From Pseudaeromonas paramecii (GTDB taxonomy: Bacteria > Pseudomonadota > Gammaproteobacteria > Enterobacterales > Aeromonadaceae): a stretch of DNA of 64,000 bases. The position numbers and the translations under genes are program-made. Shown here one piece after another: positions 1-8,647 of the stretch. The notes beneath the pieces are model-generated. The model was not told where the DNA came from. It saw only the letters and a program-made list of their open reading frames with translations, and ran no database searches. Position 1 is the first letter of the stretch, and each line of letters begins with the position of its first letter. Location: NCBI RefSeq assembly GCF_039540575.1, contig NZ_BAABFC010000017.1, positions 70,512 through 134,511 of the forward strand, written 5' to 3'.

Positions 1-1
1 A

Positions 2-439
2 GAGCTGACCCACAAGCAGGTGCGTCCCATGTCCGAACAGCTGGCCATGAACCAGCTGGAACAGCTGCTGATCCGCTGCTTCGAGCTCAGCTCCCTGGCG
101 GAGCGGGTGCCCATGGATCACCGGGTGCTGGAGGCCTGCCAGATCATGAGCAGTGCCCTGGGGGAGGAGATCAGCATCGAGGGGCTGGCGGAGCGGGTGT
201 TCCTGTCGCCGTCCCGGCTGGCCCACCTGTTCCGGGAGCAGATGGGGGTGAGCATAGTGCGCTGGCGGGAGGATCAGCGGATCATCCGGGCCAAGCAGCT
301 GCTGCACACCACACTGCTGCCCATCGCCGTCATCGCCCAGCAGATTGGCTATGACGATCAACTCTACTTTTCCCGGGTGTTCAAGAAGCGGGTAGGGGTC
401 AGCCCCAGCGAGTACCGCAAGAGCAGCAGCCTGCTCTAG
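2..439 (+). CDS. araC: AraC, arabinose-operon regulator (C-terminal part)
   Basis: Only the last 145 residues are present; the frame is open through the left edge, so the true start lies outside the window. They cover the AraC/XylS DNA-binding domain with both helix-turn-helix motifs. The first runs through SIEGLAERVFLSPSRLAHLFR and the second through IAVIAQQIGYDDQLYFSRVFKK. The linker and MDHRV segment resemble enterobacterial AraC itself (shared PMDxRVxEAC, SWREDQRI-like and DDQLYFSRVFKK stretches) more than generic family members, so an L-arabinose regulator is likely. The sugar-binding cupin domain cannot be seen. Its stop codon shares the tetranucleotide CTAG with the stop of the convergent HAD gene. 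Family certain; assignment as AraC itself is good but rests on similarity remembered for the DNA-binding half. Confidence 0.85.
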   Translation, partial: ELTHKQVRPMSEQLAMNQLEQLLIRCFELSSLAERVPMDHRVLEACQIMSSALGEEISIEGLAERVFLSPSRLAHLFREQMGVSIVRWREDQRIIRAKQLLHTTLLPIAVIAQQIGYDDQLYFSRVFKKRVGVSPSEYRKSSSLL

Positions 440-1209
440 GCGCCCCGGCTGACCCACCAGTCGGGCAGCGCCCCTATGTCCGGGAGGCTGACATCCGGCT
501 GGATGCCGCTGTTGGCCACCGTCTGCGGGCGGTACTTGCCGGTGCGCACCAGTATGCCGGTCAGGCCGCTTTGCTGGGCGCCGTCGATGTCCGAGAAGAT
601 GTCATCCCCCACCATGGCCACCTCGCTCGCCGGCAGCTGCAACCTGGCCAGGGCGGCGGCGAAGAAGTCGGGATTGGGCTTGCCAATCACCACTGCCTCA
701 CAGGGGGTGGCGTACTCCAGGGCGGCGACGAAGGCGCCGATGTCCAGCATCAGCCCCTGTGGCGTCTGCCAGCTGCGATTCTTGTGAATGGCCACCAGAC
801 GCGCCCCCTGCTGCAGGCAGGTAAAGGCGCGGTTGAGCAGGGCATAGTCCCAGACCGGTCCTATGTCGCCGATCAGCAGCGCCTGGGGCGTCTGTTCATC
901 CGATGTGAAGTCCGCCAGATCTGCCAGCACCTGTGGCTTGACCAGGGGCCAGATCCGCGTCAGGCCCTGCTGCCGTAACCAGTGGGCGGCAGCCTGGGGG
1001 GCACAGAAGATTTGCTCAGCCCCGATGGCCAGCCCCATGGCCTGCAGGCGCTGGCTCAGGCCGGCGAGACTCTGGGTGGAGGTGTTGGTGACAAACAGGT
1101 GGGGGATCTGCTGCGCCTTGAGCCAGGCCAGGGTTGTCTGTGCCCCCGGCAGCACCTGCTCGCCGGTATGCAGTACCCCATCCAGATCCAGTAACAGGCC
1201 CTTGAGCAT
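436..1209 (-). CDS. HAD-superfamily subfamily IIA phosphatase (NagD/LHPP-like)
   Basis: A 257-residue cytoplasmic phosphohydrolase. Motif I is DLDGVL at residues 8-13, motif II is the VTNTS segment near 40, the lysine motif is GKPNPDFF near 175, and motif III/IV is GDDIFSDIDGA near 200. The cap sits between motifs II and III, as in subfamily IIA (NagD, p-nitrophenyl phosphatase, LHPP). Natural substrates in this group are small phosphoesters such as nucleotides or sugar phosphates, and the sequence does not say which. A strong ribosome site (AAGGAGGT) precedes the ATG. It is convergent with araC and overlaps it by 4 bases. It lies downstream of the acyltransferase gene on the same strand but behind a probable terminator, so it is probably transcribed separately. 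Confidence 0.85.
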   Translation of the reverse strand: MLKGLLLDLDGVLHTGEQVLPGAQTTLAWLKAQQIPHLFVTNTSTQSLAGLSQRLQAMGLAIGAEQIFCAPQAAAHWLRQQGLTRIWPLVKPQVLADLADFTSDEQTPQALLIGDIGPVWDYALLNRAFTCLQQGARLVAIHKNRSWQTPQGLMLDIGAFVAALEYATPCEAVVIGKPNPDFFAAALARLQLPASEVAMVGDDIFSDIDGAQQSGLTGILVRTGKYRPQTVANSGIQPDVSLPDIGALPDWWVSRGA

Positions 1210-1269
1210 GGGAGACCTCCTTGATGCACAGGCAGGGAACGTCTGTTTGAGTTATCCGGCTCAGCGACG

Positions 1270-1291
1270 AAAAAATCAACCTCAGGTTGAT
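1270..1291 (-). terminator. Rho-independent terminator after the acyltransferase gene
   Basis: Inverted repeat ATCAACCT/AGGTTGAT followed on the minus strand by six T residues. It lies just past the stop of the acyltransferase gene and before the HAD gene. Confidence 0.6.
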
Positions 1292-1302
1292 GGTCTCCGG
1301 TG

Positions 1303-2442
1303 TTATGCGGTGGGTTGGATCCGGCTGGGGAGGGGGCTACCCGGGGCCAGTTCAGCGCTCCAGCTGCGCTCCAGCCGCAGCCGGGCACAGGCCGGGGCCA
1401 GGGGCACCGGCAGGCCCCGATCCAGTCGGCAACTGGCTTCGATGGCCAGCTCAATGGCCAGCAGACCCATCCAGACCGGTGGTGGACACAGGGGATGGGG
1501 TGGCGCGGGCAGGCGCTGACGCCCCGAGGGATCCGCCAGGTAGTAGCAGAGGGCGCCATCGGGCTGCACCAGGGGCAGTAGGGCGGGCACCCCCAAGCGT
1601 TGCGCTTGTATCGCCGCCAGGCGCCAGGCCGGATGGCTGACCGGCAGGCCCAGGATCAGGCGATCCACCTGTCGCAGGGCCGCCTTGAGCAGGGGGGCGC
1701 TTAAGGGGCCGGGCAGGCAAGTGAGTTGCACCGGGCCCGCCAGCGGCGGCAAGGGCGGCATCTTCTGGCTGTGCAGCAGGATCAGCTGATGGTAACCGGC
1801 GGCCACCGCCTGCTCCACCAGGGGCTGGGCCCACTCATCGGCAATCAGCAACAGGTGGGCACGAGCCGGGCTCTGGACGGCGGGGTCTGTCTGTAGAAAG
1901 GCGGGGCACAGGGCGCGGCGACGCTCGGTGATCAGCAGCTGGCAGGGTTGGCTGAGCTGGCCTTGAAAGTAACCGTATTCCCCCAGGCTGTAGAGGGGCA
2001 AACCAAAGCGGCGTAGCCGGCGCTGCAGGCGATCCGGCAGCAGCATCAGCAGCCGCTGTATGCCCTGGCGTCGGGCGTATTGTTCCAACTGCTGCACCAG
2101 CTGCCGCAGCAGGCGACCATCTCGCACCTGGGGCAACAGGGCCAGCCGGGAGACTTCGGCGCAGCCGCCGGGCAGTTGCCCGGCCATGTGGGGGTGACTG
2201 GTGATGGGCAGACCCAGTGGACAACGGCCTTCGCTGATGAGGCGCACGCAAGCAAGCAGGTTGCCCGCCTCATCCTGGGCCACCAGATGGCTGGCATAGT
2301 CGTCATAGGCATCCTGCTCCAGCCGGCTGGGGAAGTCCTCGGCATTGAACCAGCCCTTTTCCAGGCAGAAGACCCGGTAGCGCAGTCGGTAGATCTGCTC
2401 CAGGGTGTCCGCATCCTCTGCCCAGCGCCATTGAATCGTCAC
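1303..2442 (-). CDS. Autoinducer-synthase-like N-acyltransferase with extra C-terminal domain
   Basis: About 379 residues. The first ~190 match the GNAT-fold N-acyl synthases (LuxI, FeeM and exosortase-associated acyltransferases). Visible features are the family R-x3-F-x5-W pattern in RYRVFCLEKGW, an acidic stretch DDYASHLV, and the strand ending CVRLI. These enzymes join an acyl chain, usually from acyl-ACP, to an amine donor. The second half (from about residue 200) is not part of LuxI or FeeM. It has alternating hydrophobic strands and Gly/Pro loops like a small alpha/beta domain, and I do not recognise it. No luxR-type gene lies next to it. The GTG at 2442 fits AGAGGT best; another GTG at 2448 overlaps that site. 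Divergent from slyD. Product and donor are unknown. Confidence 0.65.
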   Translation of the reverse strand: MTIQWRWAEDADTLEQIYRLRYRVFCLEKGWFNAEDFPSRLEQDAYDDYASHLVAQDEAGNLLACVRLISEGRCPLGLPITSHPHMAGQLPGGCAEVSRLALLPQVRDGRLLRQLVQQLEQYARRQGIQRLLMLLPDRLQRRLRRFGLPLYSLGEYGYFQGQLSQPCQLLITERRRALCPAFLQTDPAVQSPARAHLLLIADEWAQPLVEQAVAAGYHQLILLHSQKMPPLPPLAGPVQLTCLPGPLSAPLLKAALRQVDRLILGLPVSHPAWRLAAIQAQRLGVPALLPLVQPDGALCYYLADPSGRQRLPAPPHPLCPPPVWMGLLAIELAIEASCRLDRGLPVPLAPACARLRLERSWSAELAPGSPLPSRIQPTA

Positions 2443-2637
2443 AGCCACCTCTCGTATACGTTCGAAACCAATTGCTCGCCCCCCTTAAGGTAGAACATGG
2501 ACGGCGGTCCTGTGGCTGCGCCGGGGGAAGTGTGAGCCAATTCGCGCCCCGACGCGGCGTAGGGCATGTTATGCTGCCCTTTCTTGCGTCGGTTACTGGC
2601 TGGCGCGACATCCACTCTTATGACACTGGAGCCCCCT

Positions 2638-3117
2638 ATGCAGATCTCCCAAGACATGGTCGTGACCCTTCAATATCGCCTGTTCGATGCCGACGGCCAA
2701 TTGCTGGATCAGACCCGTGAACCCCTGGCTTACCTGCACGGTGGCTATGGCAATGTGCCGCCCAAGCTGGAGTCCGCCATGTTGGGTAAGCAGGTGGGGG
2801 ACAAGGTGGAGGTGACCCTGCTGCCGGCCGACTCCTTCGGCGAATATGACGAGTCCCTGGTGCGCGAGGAGCCCAAGACCCTGTTCCCGGCCGAGGTGGC
2901 CGAAGGCATGGTGTTCCAGGCCCAGGATCCGCAAAGCGGCCACACCCTATTGTTCCGGGTGGTTTCCCTGACGGATGACCAGGTGACACTGGATGGCAAC
3001 CATCCCTTCGCCGGCATGACGGTGCGCTTTGAGGTGGAGATCCAGGAGGTGAGAGCCGCCAGCGACGAGGAGAAGGCCCACGGTCACGTGCACGGCGCGC
3101 ACGGTCATCATCACTGA
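2638..3117 (+). CDS. slyD: FKBP-type peptidyl-prolyl isomerase, SlyD-like
   Basis: A 159-residue cytosolic prolyl isomerase/chaperone. It shows the FKBP opening (LDQTREPLAYLHGG), the insert-in-flap chaperone domain (roughly residues 70-125) and the C-terminal FKBP strand GNHPFAGMTVRFEVEI. It ends in a short His-rich tail (AHGHVHGAHGHHH) that can bind nickel. The tail is much shorter than the Cys/His tail of E. coli SlyD (196 aa), so metal storage is probably reduced; it could equally be called an SlpA/FkpB-like short SlyD. The ATG at 2638 was chosen because the protein family starts there and GGAG lies upstream; the longer frame to 2566 is unsupported. A strong terminator follows. Confidence 0.88.
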   Translation: MQISQDMVVTLQYRLFDADGQLLDQTREPLAYLHGGYGNVPPKLESAMLGKQVGDKVEVTLLPADSFGEYDESLVREEPKTLFPAEVAEGMVFQAQDPQSGHTLLFRVVSLTDDQVTLDGNHPFAGMTVRFEVEIQEVRAASDEEKAHGHVHGAHGHHH

Positions 3118-3135
3118 GATGTCATTGCATCGGTA

Positions 3136-3157
3136 GGGGGCCAAAGGCCCCCTTTTT
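3136..3157 (+). terminator. Rho-independent terminator after slyD
   Basis: GGGGGCC-aaa-GGCCCCC stem followed by TTTTT, 19 bases after the slyD stop. Confidence 0.9.
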
Positions 3158-3223
3158 CATGCCCGTCGCCTTGGGTCTGACTACACTTCGGTTGGTGTTT
3201 CAACCCAGACAGGAGTGACGAAG

Positions 3224-3796
3224 ATGATCAAGTTGGTGGTGGTGTACCACAGCGGCTATGGCCATACCGAGCAGCAAGCCAAGGCGGTGGCCGAGGGCGC
3301 CCGGGCTGAGGAGGGGGTGCAGGTGGAGGTGATGAAGATCAGCCCAGAGGGGGATCTGTCGGATGATCAGTGGCAGGCGCTGGGGCAGGCCAAGGCCATC
3401 ATCTTCGGCTCCCCGACCTACATGGGCTCCGTCTCCTGGCAGTTCAAGAAGTTTGCCGATGCCTCCAGCAAGCCCTGGTTTGGCGAGCAGTGGAAGGACA
3501 AGCTGGCGGCGGGCTTTACCAACTCCGCCAGCATGAACGGCGACAAGCTCTCCACCCTGCATTATCTGTTCACCCTGGCCATGCAGCACGGCATGCTGTG
3601 GGTGGGGCTGGGCCTGCTGCCGGCCAATCGCCAATCCTCCGGTCGCAACGATCCCAACTGGCTGGGCAGCTTCTGTGGCGCCATGGCCCAGAGCCCATCG
3701 GATGTGGGACCCGACGAGGGGCCGCTGCCCGGCGATCTGGCCACCGCCAAGCTGCTGGGGGCCCGGGTGGCCCAGCAGGCCAAGCGGTTGGGCTGA
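3224..3796 (+). CDS. Flavodoxin-fold NAD(P)H-dependent oxidoreductase (WrbA-like)
   Basis: A 190-residue flavodoxin-like protein. The N-terminal VVYHSGYGHTEQQAKAVAEGA is the FMN phosphate loop. GSPTYMGSVSWQFKKF (near 70) and the later GLGLLPANR region complete the flavin site. WrbA and relatives pass two electrons from NAD(P)H to quinones or similar acceptors and protect against redox cycling; the exact acceptor is not deducible here. AGGAG at 3211-3215 sits 8 bases before the ATG at 3224. The GTG at 3215 overlaps that site and is rejected as start. It is a single-gene transcript between two terminators. Confidence 0.8.
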   Translation: MIKLVVVYHSGYGHTEQQAKAVAEGARAEEGVQVEVMKISPEGDLSDDQWQALGQAKAIIFGSPTYMGSVSWQFKKFADASSKPWFGEQWKDKLAAGFTNSASMNGDKLSTLHYLFTLAMQHGMLWVGLGLLPANRQSSGRNDPNWLGSFCGAMAQSPSDVGPDEGPLPGDLATAKLLGARVAQQAKRLG

Positions 3797-3816
3797 TGCC
3801 AGCACGATAGACACGG

Positions 3817-3839
3817 GCCCGCCTTCTGGCGGGCTTTTT
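3817..3839 (+). terminator. Rho-independent terminator after the flavodoxin gene
   Basis: GCCCGCC-ttct-GGCGGGC stem followed by TTTTT. Confidence 0.9.
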
Positions 3840-3917
3840 CTTGTCTCGCCTGCGCTGGATCATGCCCTGTGAGGTGACGAGTGACTAGAATGCCCGCCTG
3901 CAAAAAACGGAGGGCCT

Positions 3918-4862
3918 ATGGAACTGCATCAACAGGTGAACATGCTGGGACAGGATCTGCAGCGCCGCTATGGCGAGAAGATCCACAAGCTCTCCTTGCA
4001 TGGTGCCTTCACCTGTCCCAACCGGGATGGCACCCTGGGCCGCGGCGGCTGCACCTTCTGCAACGTGGCCTCCTTTGTGGATGAGTCCGCCCAGGTGCTG
4101 CCCATCGCCCAGCAGCTGCAGGCCCGCGCCAAGGAGGCGGACCGCGCCCGCCGCTACCTGGCTTATTTTCAGGCCTACACCAGTACCTATGCCGAGGTGG
4201 CCTACCTCAAGCAGATGTACGAGGAGGCCCTGGGGGCGGCGGACATGGTGGGGCTGTGTGTCGGCACCCGGCCCGACTGTGTGCCGGATGCGGTGCTGGA
4301 TCTGCTGGCCGGCTACCAGGCCCAGGGCTTCGAGATCTGGCTGGAGCTGGGGCTGCAAAGTGCCAACGATGCCACCTTGCACCGCATCAACCGGGGTCAT
4401 GACTACCGGGCCTATGAGAGCGCCGTGCTGCGGGCCCAGGCCCGCGGCCTCAAGATCTGCACCCACCTCATCGTCGGTCTGCCCGGTGAGCAGGCCATGG
4501 ACAGCCTGGCGACCCTCAAACAGGTGGTGAGCACCGGCACCCAGGGCATCAAGCTGCACCCGCTGCACGTGGTGGCGGGCAGCACCCTGGCCAAGGCCTG
4601 GCAGGCCGGGCGGCTGCCGGTGCTGAGCGAAGCGGAGTACGTGGAGGCCGCCTGCGCCATGATTCGTCATACCCCGCCGGAGGTGGTCTATCACAGGGTG
4701 TCGGCCGCCGCCCGGGCCCCCACCTTGCTGGCGCCGGCCTGGTGCGAGAACCGTTGGAGCGCCATGGTGGCCATCAGCCGCGCCTTGGCGCAACAGGGGC
4801 CGCAGGGCAGCGCCCTGGACCGCCCCTTCGTCTTTACCCCGGTTCCCCGCCGCCAAGCTTGA
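3918..4862 (+). CDS. yhcC: YhcC-type radical SAM protein
   Basis: A 314-residue radical SAM protein of the YhcC/TIGR01212 type. The [4Fe-4S]-binding cysteines are C33, C45 and C48 in CPNRDGTLGRGGCTFC, the spacing typical of this family rather than the usual CxxxCxxC. The TIM-barrel strands follow, with VGTRPDCV and GLQSANDATLHRINRGHD. The reaction is not established to my knowledge. The ATG at 3918 follows an ACGGAGGGCC ribosome site. It lies directly upstream of arcB in the same direction, the same neighbourhood as in enteric bacteria, which supports orthology. Confidence 0.88.
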   Translation: MELHQQVNMLGQDLQRRYGEKIHKLSLHGAFTCPNRDGTLGRGGCTFCNVASFVDESAQVLPIAQQLQARAKEADRARRYLAYFQAYTSTYAEVAYLKQMYEEALGAADMVGLCVGTRPDCVPDAVLDLLAGYQAQGFEIWLELGLQSANDATLHRINRGHDYRAYESAVLRAQARGLKICTHLIVGLPGEQAMDSLATLKQVVSTGTQGIKLHPLHVVAGSTLAKAWQAGRLPVLSEAEYVEAACAMIRHTPPEVVYHRVSAAARAPTLLAPAWCENRWSAMVAISRALAQQGPQGSALDRPFVFTPVPRRQA

Positions 4863-4960
4863 TCCAGCCTCGGCTTTTGCGATAACACCACAGTCAGGTG
4901 TCAGGCGGCCTGCTATCATGTCCGCTTTGCCAAGCCTTTCGTTATTGTCGGGATCCGAGC

Positions 4961-7273
4961 ATGAAAACCTGGGCGCAGTATTACGTTAATGGCCTTACCC
5001 GGTTAGGCATCATCCGTTTCAGTCTGCTGTTGGCCTCCTTTGTCATCCTGTTGGCGGTGATGATCCAGGTGGGGGTAACGCTGTTGTTACGGGGCACGGT
5101 GGAGTTTGTGGATCTGGTGCGCTCCATCTTCTTCGGCCTGCTGGTGACCCCCTGGGCCGCCTACTTTCTGACCGCGGTGGTGGATGAGCTGGAAGACTCC
5201 CGTCAGCGGTTGAAGGACATGGTCAACAAGCTGCAGGAGATGCGGGATCGGGACAAGGCGCTCAATGAGCAGCTGCAGCTCAACATCAGCCAGCTGCACC
5301 AGCAGATGGATGAGACCCGGCGGGCCGAGATCGCCCAGGAGCGGGCCATGGAGGAGCTGGAGGCGGAGGTGCTGCGCCGGGAGGCCGCCCAGCGCGAGCT
5401 GCAATCCCGCGGGGCCCTGTGGCGCTCCTTCATCGATAACTCACCGGATCTGGTTTACTACCGCAACGAGCACGGCCGCTTCTCCGGCTGCAACCGGGCC
5501 ATGGAGCAGCTGGTGGGCCTGTCCGAGGCCCAGCTCATCGGCATGCTGCCCCATCAGATCTACCCTCGTGAGGTGGCGGAGAAGGTGGTGGAGACCGACC
5601 GTCAGGTGCTGGAGAAGAAGGAGGCGGTGACCTACGAGCAGTGGCTCACCTTCCCCAACGGCCGCAAGGCCTGCTTCGAAATTCACAAGCTGCCCTTCTA
5701 TGACGAGAAGGGCCATCACCTGGGCCTGCTGGGGTTTGGCCGGGACATCACTGAGCACAAGGCCTATCAGGATCAGTTGGAGAAGGCCAGCCGCGACAAG
5801 ACCAGCTTCATCTCCACCATCAGCCACGAGCTGCGCACCCCGCTCAACGGCGTGGTGGGCTTGAGCCGCATCTTGCTGGATACCGAGCTGACCCCGCTGC
5901 AGCGTCAGCACCTGAACACCATCCACCTCAGCGCCGTCACCCTGGGCAACATCTTCAACGACATCATCGACCTGGACAAACTGGACCGGCATCGCCTGGA
6001 GATAGCCCCGGCGCCGCTGGACTTGTCCATGTTCCTGCAGGATATCGAGAGCCTGACCCGACTGATGGCCGAGCAGAAGGGGCTCTACCTGCACTTTGAT
6101 GTGGATGGCGAGATCCCCGAGCGGGTCAACGCCGACGGCACCCGGCTGCGGCAGATCCTGTGGAACCTGGCCGGCAACGCCATCAAGTTCACCGAGCAGG
6201 GCGGTATCACCTTGCGCATCCTGTTCCACCCCCCCCAGGATGATCATATCAAGGTGCGCATCGAGGTGGAGGACACCGGCATCGGCATACCGGCCAGCGA
6301 GCTGGATAACATCTTCGCCATGTATTACCAGCTCAACGGCGAGAAGCACGCCACCGGCTCCGGCATCGGCCTGGCGGTGACCCGCCAACTGGTGCTGGCC
6401 ATGGGCGGCGATATCGGGGTGGATAGTGAGCTGGGGCAGGGGGCCTGTTTCTGGGTCGAGCTGGACTTGCCACTGCTGACCGAGCTGCCGATGGAGATAG
6501 AGGAGAGCGGCGAGGTGCCGCCTCTCAACATACTGCTGGTGGAGGACGTGGAGCTGAACATCACGGTGGCCACCGCCCTGCTGCACAAGTTCGGCCATGA
6601 GACGGTGGCGGCCCGTACCGGCGCCGAGGCCCTGGCCCTGTTCAAGCCAGAGGCGTTTGACCTCTTGCTGCTGGATATTCAGCTGCCGGACATGACCGGC
6701 TTTGACATCGCCGATGAGTTGCTGCGGCGGTACGATCGCAAGCAGTTGCCGCCCATGGTGGCCCTGACGGCCAACCTGGTGCGGGACAAAGCAGTGTATG
6801 CCGCGCACGGCATCTGCGATGTGATAGGCAAGCCCATGTCGGTGAGCAACCTGGCGGAGACCTTGAGCCAGCTGTTTGCCCCGCGTAAGCCGGCGGAGCC
6901 GCTGCCCCCGCCGCCGCCTGCGGGCAACCGGGAGAAGGTGCTGGATCTGACCTTCCTCAACGAATATGCCCAGATGGTGGGCAAGCCGGTGCTGGGCCAG
7001 GCGGTGAGCCTGTTCGAGCAGATGCTGCCGGATTACCTGGCTCACCTGGCCACCAATCTCACCGCCAAGGATCAGAAGGGCATCGTCAGCGAGGCCCACA
7101 AGCTCAAGAGTGCCGCCGGCGCCATTGGCCTCAAGCGGCTATTTGATCTGGCGCAGCAGGCCCAGAGCCCGGATCTGCCGGCCTGGTGGGAAAATATCGG
7201 CGACTGGATCGACACCATCAAGCGCACCGCCCCCAAGGATCTGGCCCTGTTGCAGCAGTGGCTCAAGGAGTAG
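4961..7273 (+). CDS. arcB: ArcB, anoxic redox-control hybrid sensor kinase
   Basis: A 770-residue inner-membrane tripartite sensor. Two N-terminal membrane helices span roughly residues 17-45 and 52-74. A linker coiled coil (75-150), a PAS domain, a histidine kinase, a receiver and an HPt domain follow. Phosphorelay residues are H289 (SHELRTP), D572 (LLLLDIQLPDMTG) and H713 (EAHKLKSAAG). The two quinone-sensing cysteines of E. coli ArcB (180, 241) are present as C177 and C238, so redox control by disulfide is likely kept. E. coli ArcB is 778 residues. The ATG at 4961 matches the family start; 21 upstream codons in frame are not conserved. The partner arcA is at 13.2 kb. The stop is followed after three bases by the dgt start. 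Confidence 0.97.
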   Translation: MKTWAQYYVNGLTRLGIIRFSLLLASFVILLAVMIQVGVTLLLRGTVEFVDLVRSIFFGLLVTPWAAYFLTAVVDELEDSRQRLKDMVNKLQEMRDRDKALNEQLQLNISQLHQQMDETRRAEIAQERAMEELEAEVLRREAAQRELQSRGALWRSFIDNSPDLVYYRNEHGRFSGCNRAMEQLVGLSEAQLIGMLPHQIYPREVAEKVVETDRQVLEKKEAVTYEQWLTFPNGRKACFEIHKLPFYDEKGHHLGLLGFGRDITEHKAYQDQLEKASRDKTSFISTISHELRTPLNGVVGLSRILLDTELTPLQRQHLNTIHLSAVTLGNIFNDIIDLDKLDRHRLEIAPAPLDLSMFLQDIESLTRLMAEQKGLYLHFDVDGEIPERVNADGTRLRQILWNLAGNAIKFTEQGGITLRILFHPPQDDHIKVRIEVEDTGIGIPASELDNIFAMYYQLNGEKHATGSGIGLAVTRQLVLAMGGDIGVDSELGQGACFWVELDLPLLTELPMEIEESGEVPPLNILLVEDVELNITVATALLHKFGHETVAARTGAEALALFKPEAFDLLLLDIQLPDMTGFDIADELLRRYDRKQLPPMVALTANLVRDKAVYAAHGICDVIGKPMSVSNLAETLSQLFAPRKPAEPLPPPPPAGNREKVLDLTFLNEYAQMVGKPVLGQAVSLFEQMLPDYLAHLATNLTAKDQKGIVSEAHKLKSAAGAIGLKRLFDLAQQAQSPDLPAWWENIGDWIDTIKRTAPKDLALLQQWLKE

Positions 7274-7276
7274 GCC

Positions 7277-8638
7277 ATGTCCACGAATCCCGCCGCACTG
7301 CTGGAGGCCTATGGCCGGCTGATCCGCGCCAGCCGCGACAGCGGTGGTGCCGAGGAAACCCTCTGGGTGGCCACCGAGCGAGACCGGGCGCGGATCGTGC
7401 AGAGCTCACCGGTGCGCCGCCTGCAGCAGAAGACCCAGGTGTTTGCCCTGGACGTCAAGGCCTCGGTGCGCAGCCGCCTCACCCACTCCCTGGAGGTGCA
7501 GCAGGCCGGCCGCCAGCTGCTGCGGGCCATCGTCGATCGCCAGGCCTGGATGCGGCCCCTGGCCACGCCCTTGCAGGATCTGCTGGAAATGGCCTGTTTG
7601 CTGCACGACGTGGGCAATCCGCCCTTCGGCCACTTCGGCGAGGCGGTGTGTCGTCACTGGCTGGCCAGTCACCTGGATAACCTGGCCGGCCAGGCCTTGC
7701 CAACGGCACGGTCGGCCCAGTGGCCTGTGCTGCGCGCCGATCTGCTGGCGTTCGACGGCAATGCCCAGAGCCTGCGGCTGGTACACAGCCTGCAGCAGCT
7801 GGATCTCACCTACAGCCAGCTGGCGGCGCTGATCAAGTATCCCTATCCCGCCGGGGCAGGCAGCAAGGCCGGTTACTTCTACAGCGAAGCGCCCCTGATG
7901 GCGCGACTGCAGCAGGCCCTGGGGCTGCGCGACGGGGTGCGCCATCCCCTGGTCTACCTGATGGAGCTGGCCGACGACATCTCCTACTGCATCGCCGACC
8001 TGGAAGATGCGGTGGACCGGCGGCTGCTGAGCCAGGCCCGCCTGCTGGCGCACCTGCAGGACGGCGAGTGCGAGCCTTATCTGGCTGACCTCTTGCATTC
8101 CGCCAACCAGGCGCCGGAAGGTTTCTTTCCGGCGTTTCGTCGTCAGCTCACCGAGGAGCTGGTGGTGCTGGCCAGTGAGGGGTTTGTGCAGCAACAATCA
8201 CAGCTGTTGGCGGGCGAGGCGGTGGCCGGCTTGCTGCGTGACTCTCCGGCGGCCCGGGTGCTGGCGCGCCTCAAGCAGGTGGCGCGCCAGCAGGTGTTCA
8301 GCCAGCGTGAGGTGGAGGCGCTGGAGCTGCAGGGGCATGCCGCCATCGGCGGTGTGTTGGATCACTATGCCTGCCTGCTGGCCATGCCGGCGGCCGACTT
8401 TGCCGCTTTGGCCCTGGGCGGCGGCGAGCCGGCCCATCCGCTGGCACTACGCTTGTATCACCGGCTGCCGCCGCGCCATCTGGCGGCCTATCGCCGGGCG
8501 CTGACCGAGGCGCTGCCGAACTTTGACTGCTCGGCCGAGCAGGAGTGGTATTATCGAGTCCGGCTGATCCTGGATTTTGTCAGCGGCATGACGGATACCT
8601 ATGTGCTGGAGGAGTACCGGCTGCTGCGAGGTATCTAG
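7277..8638 (+). CDS. dgt: dGTPase-type dNTP triphosphohydrolase
   Basis: A 453-residue HD-superfamily enzyme. Metal ligands are H70 (RLTHSLEV), H110-D111 (LLHDVGNPPFGHFGE) and D233/D234 (ELADDISYCIADLEDAVD). Dgt enzymes split dGTP to deoxyguanosine and tripolyphosphate; relatives act on other dNTPs and can limit phage growth by draining dNTP pools. The ATG lies 3 bases after the arcB stop with GGAG inside the end of arcB, so translational coupling to arcB is likely. The 453 residues are shorter than E. coli Dgt (505), fitting the broader dGTPase-like family. The function in this organism, whether housekeeping or defence, cannot be read from the sequence. Confidence 0.88.
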   Translation: MSTNPAALLEAYGRLIRASRDSGGAEETLWVATERDRARIVQSSPVRRLQQKTQVFALDVKASVRSRLTHSLEVQQAGRQLLRAIVDRQAWMRPLATPLQDLLEMACLLHDVGNPPFGHFGEAVCRHWLASHLDNLAGQALPTARSAQWPVLRADLLAFDGNAQSLRLVHSLQQLDLTYSQLAALIKYPYPAGAGSKAGYFYSEAPLMARLQQALGLRDGVRHPLVYLMELADDISYCIADLEDAVDRRLLSQARLLAHLQDGECEPYLADLLHSANQAPEGFFPAFRRQLTEELVVLASEGFVQQQSQLLAGEAVAGLLRDSPAARVLARLKQVARQQVFSQREVEALELQGHAAIGGVLDHYACLLAMPAADFAALALGGGEPAHPLALRLYHRLPPRHLAAYRRALTEALPNFDCSAEQEWYYRVRLILDFVSGMTDTYVLEEYRLLRGI

Positions 8639-8647
8639 CGGAGGCCT

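Noticed and set aside
5441..7099. 552-codon minus-strand frame opposite arcB
   Set aside because: Same reasoning: shadow of a confirmed gene, low-complexity composition, no ribosome site.
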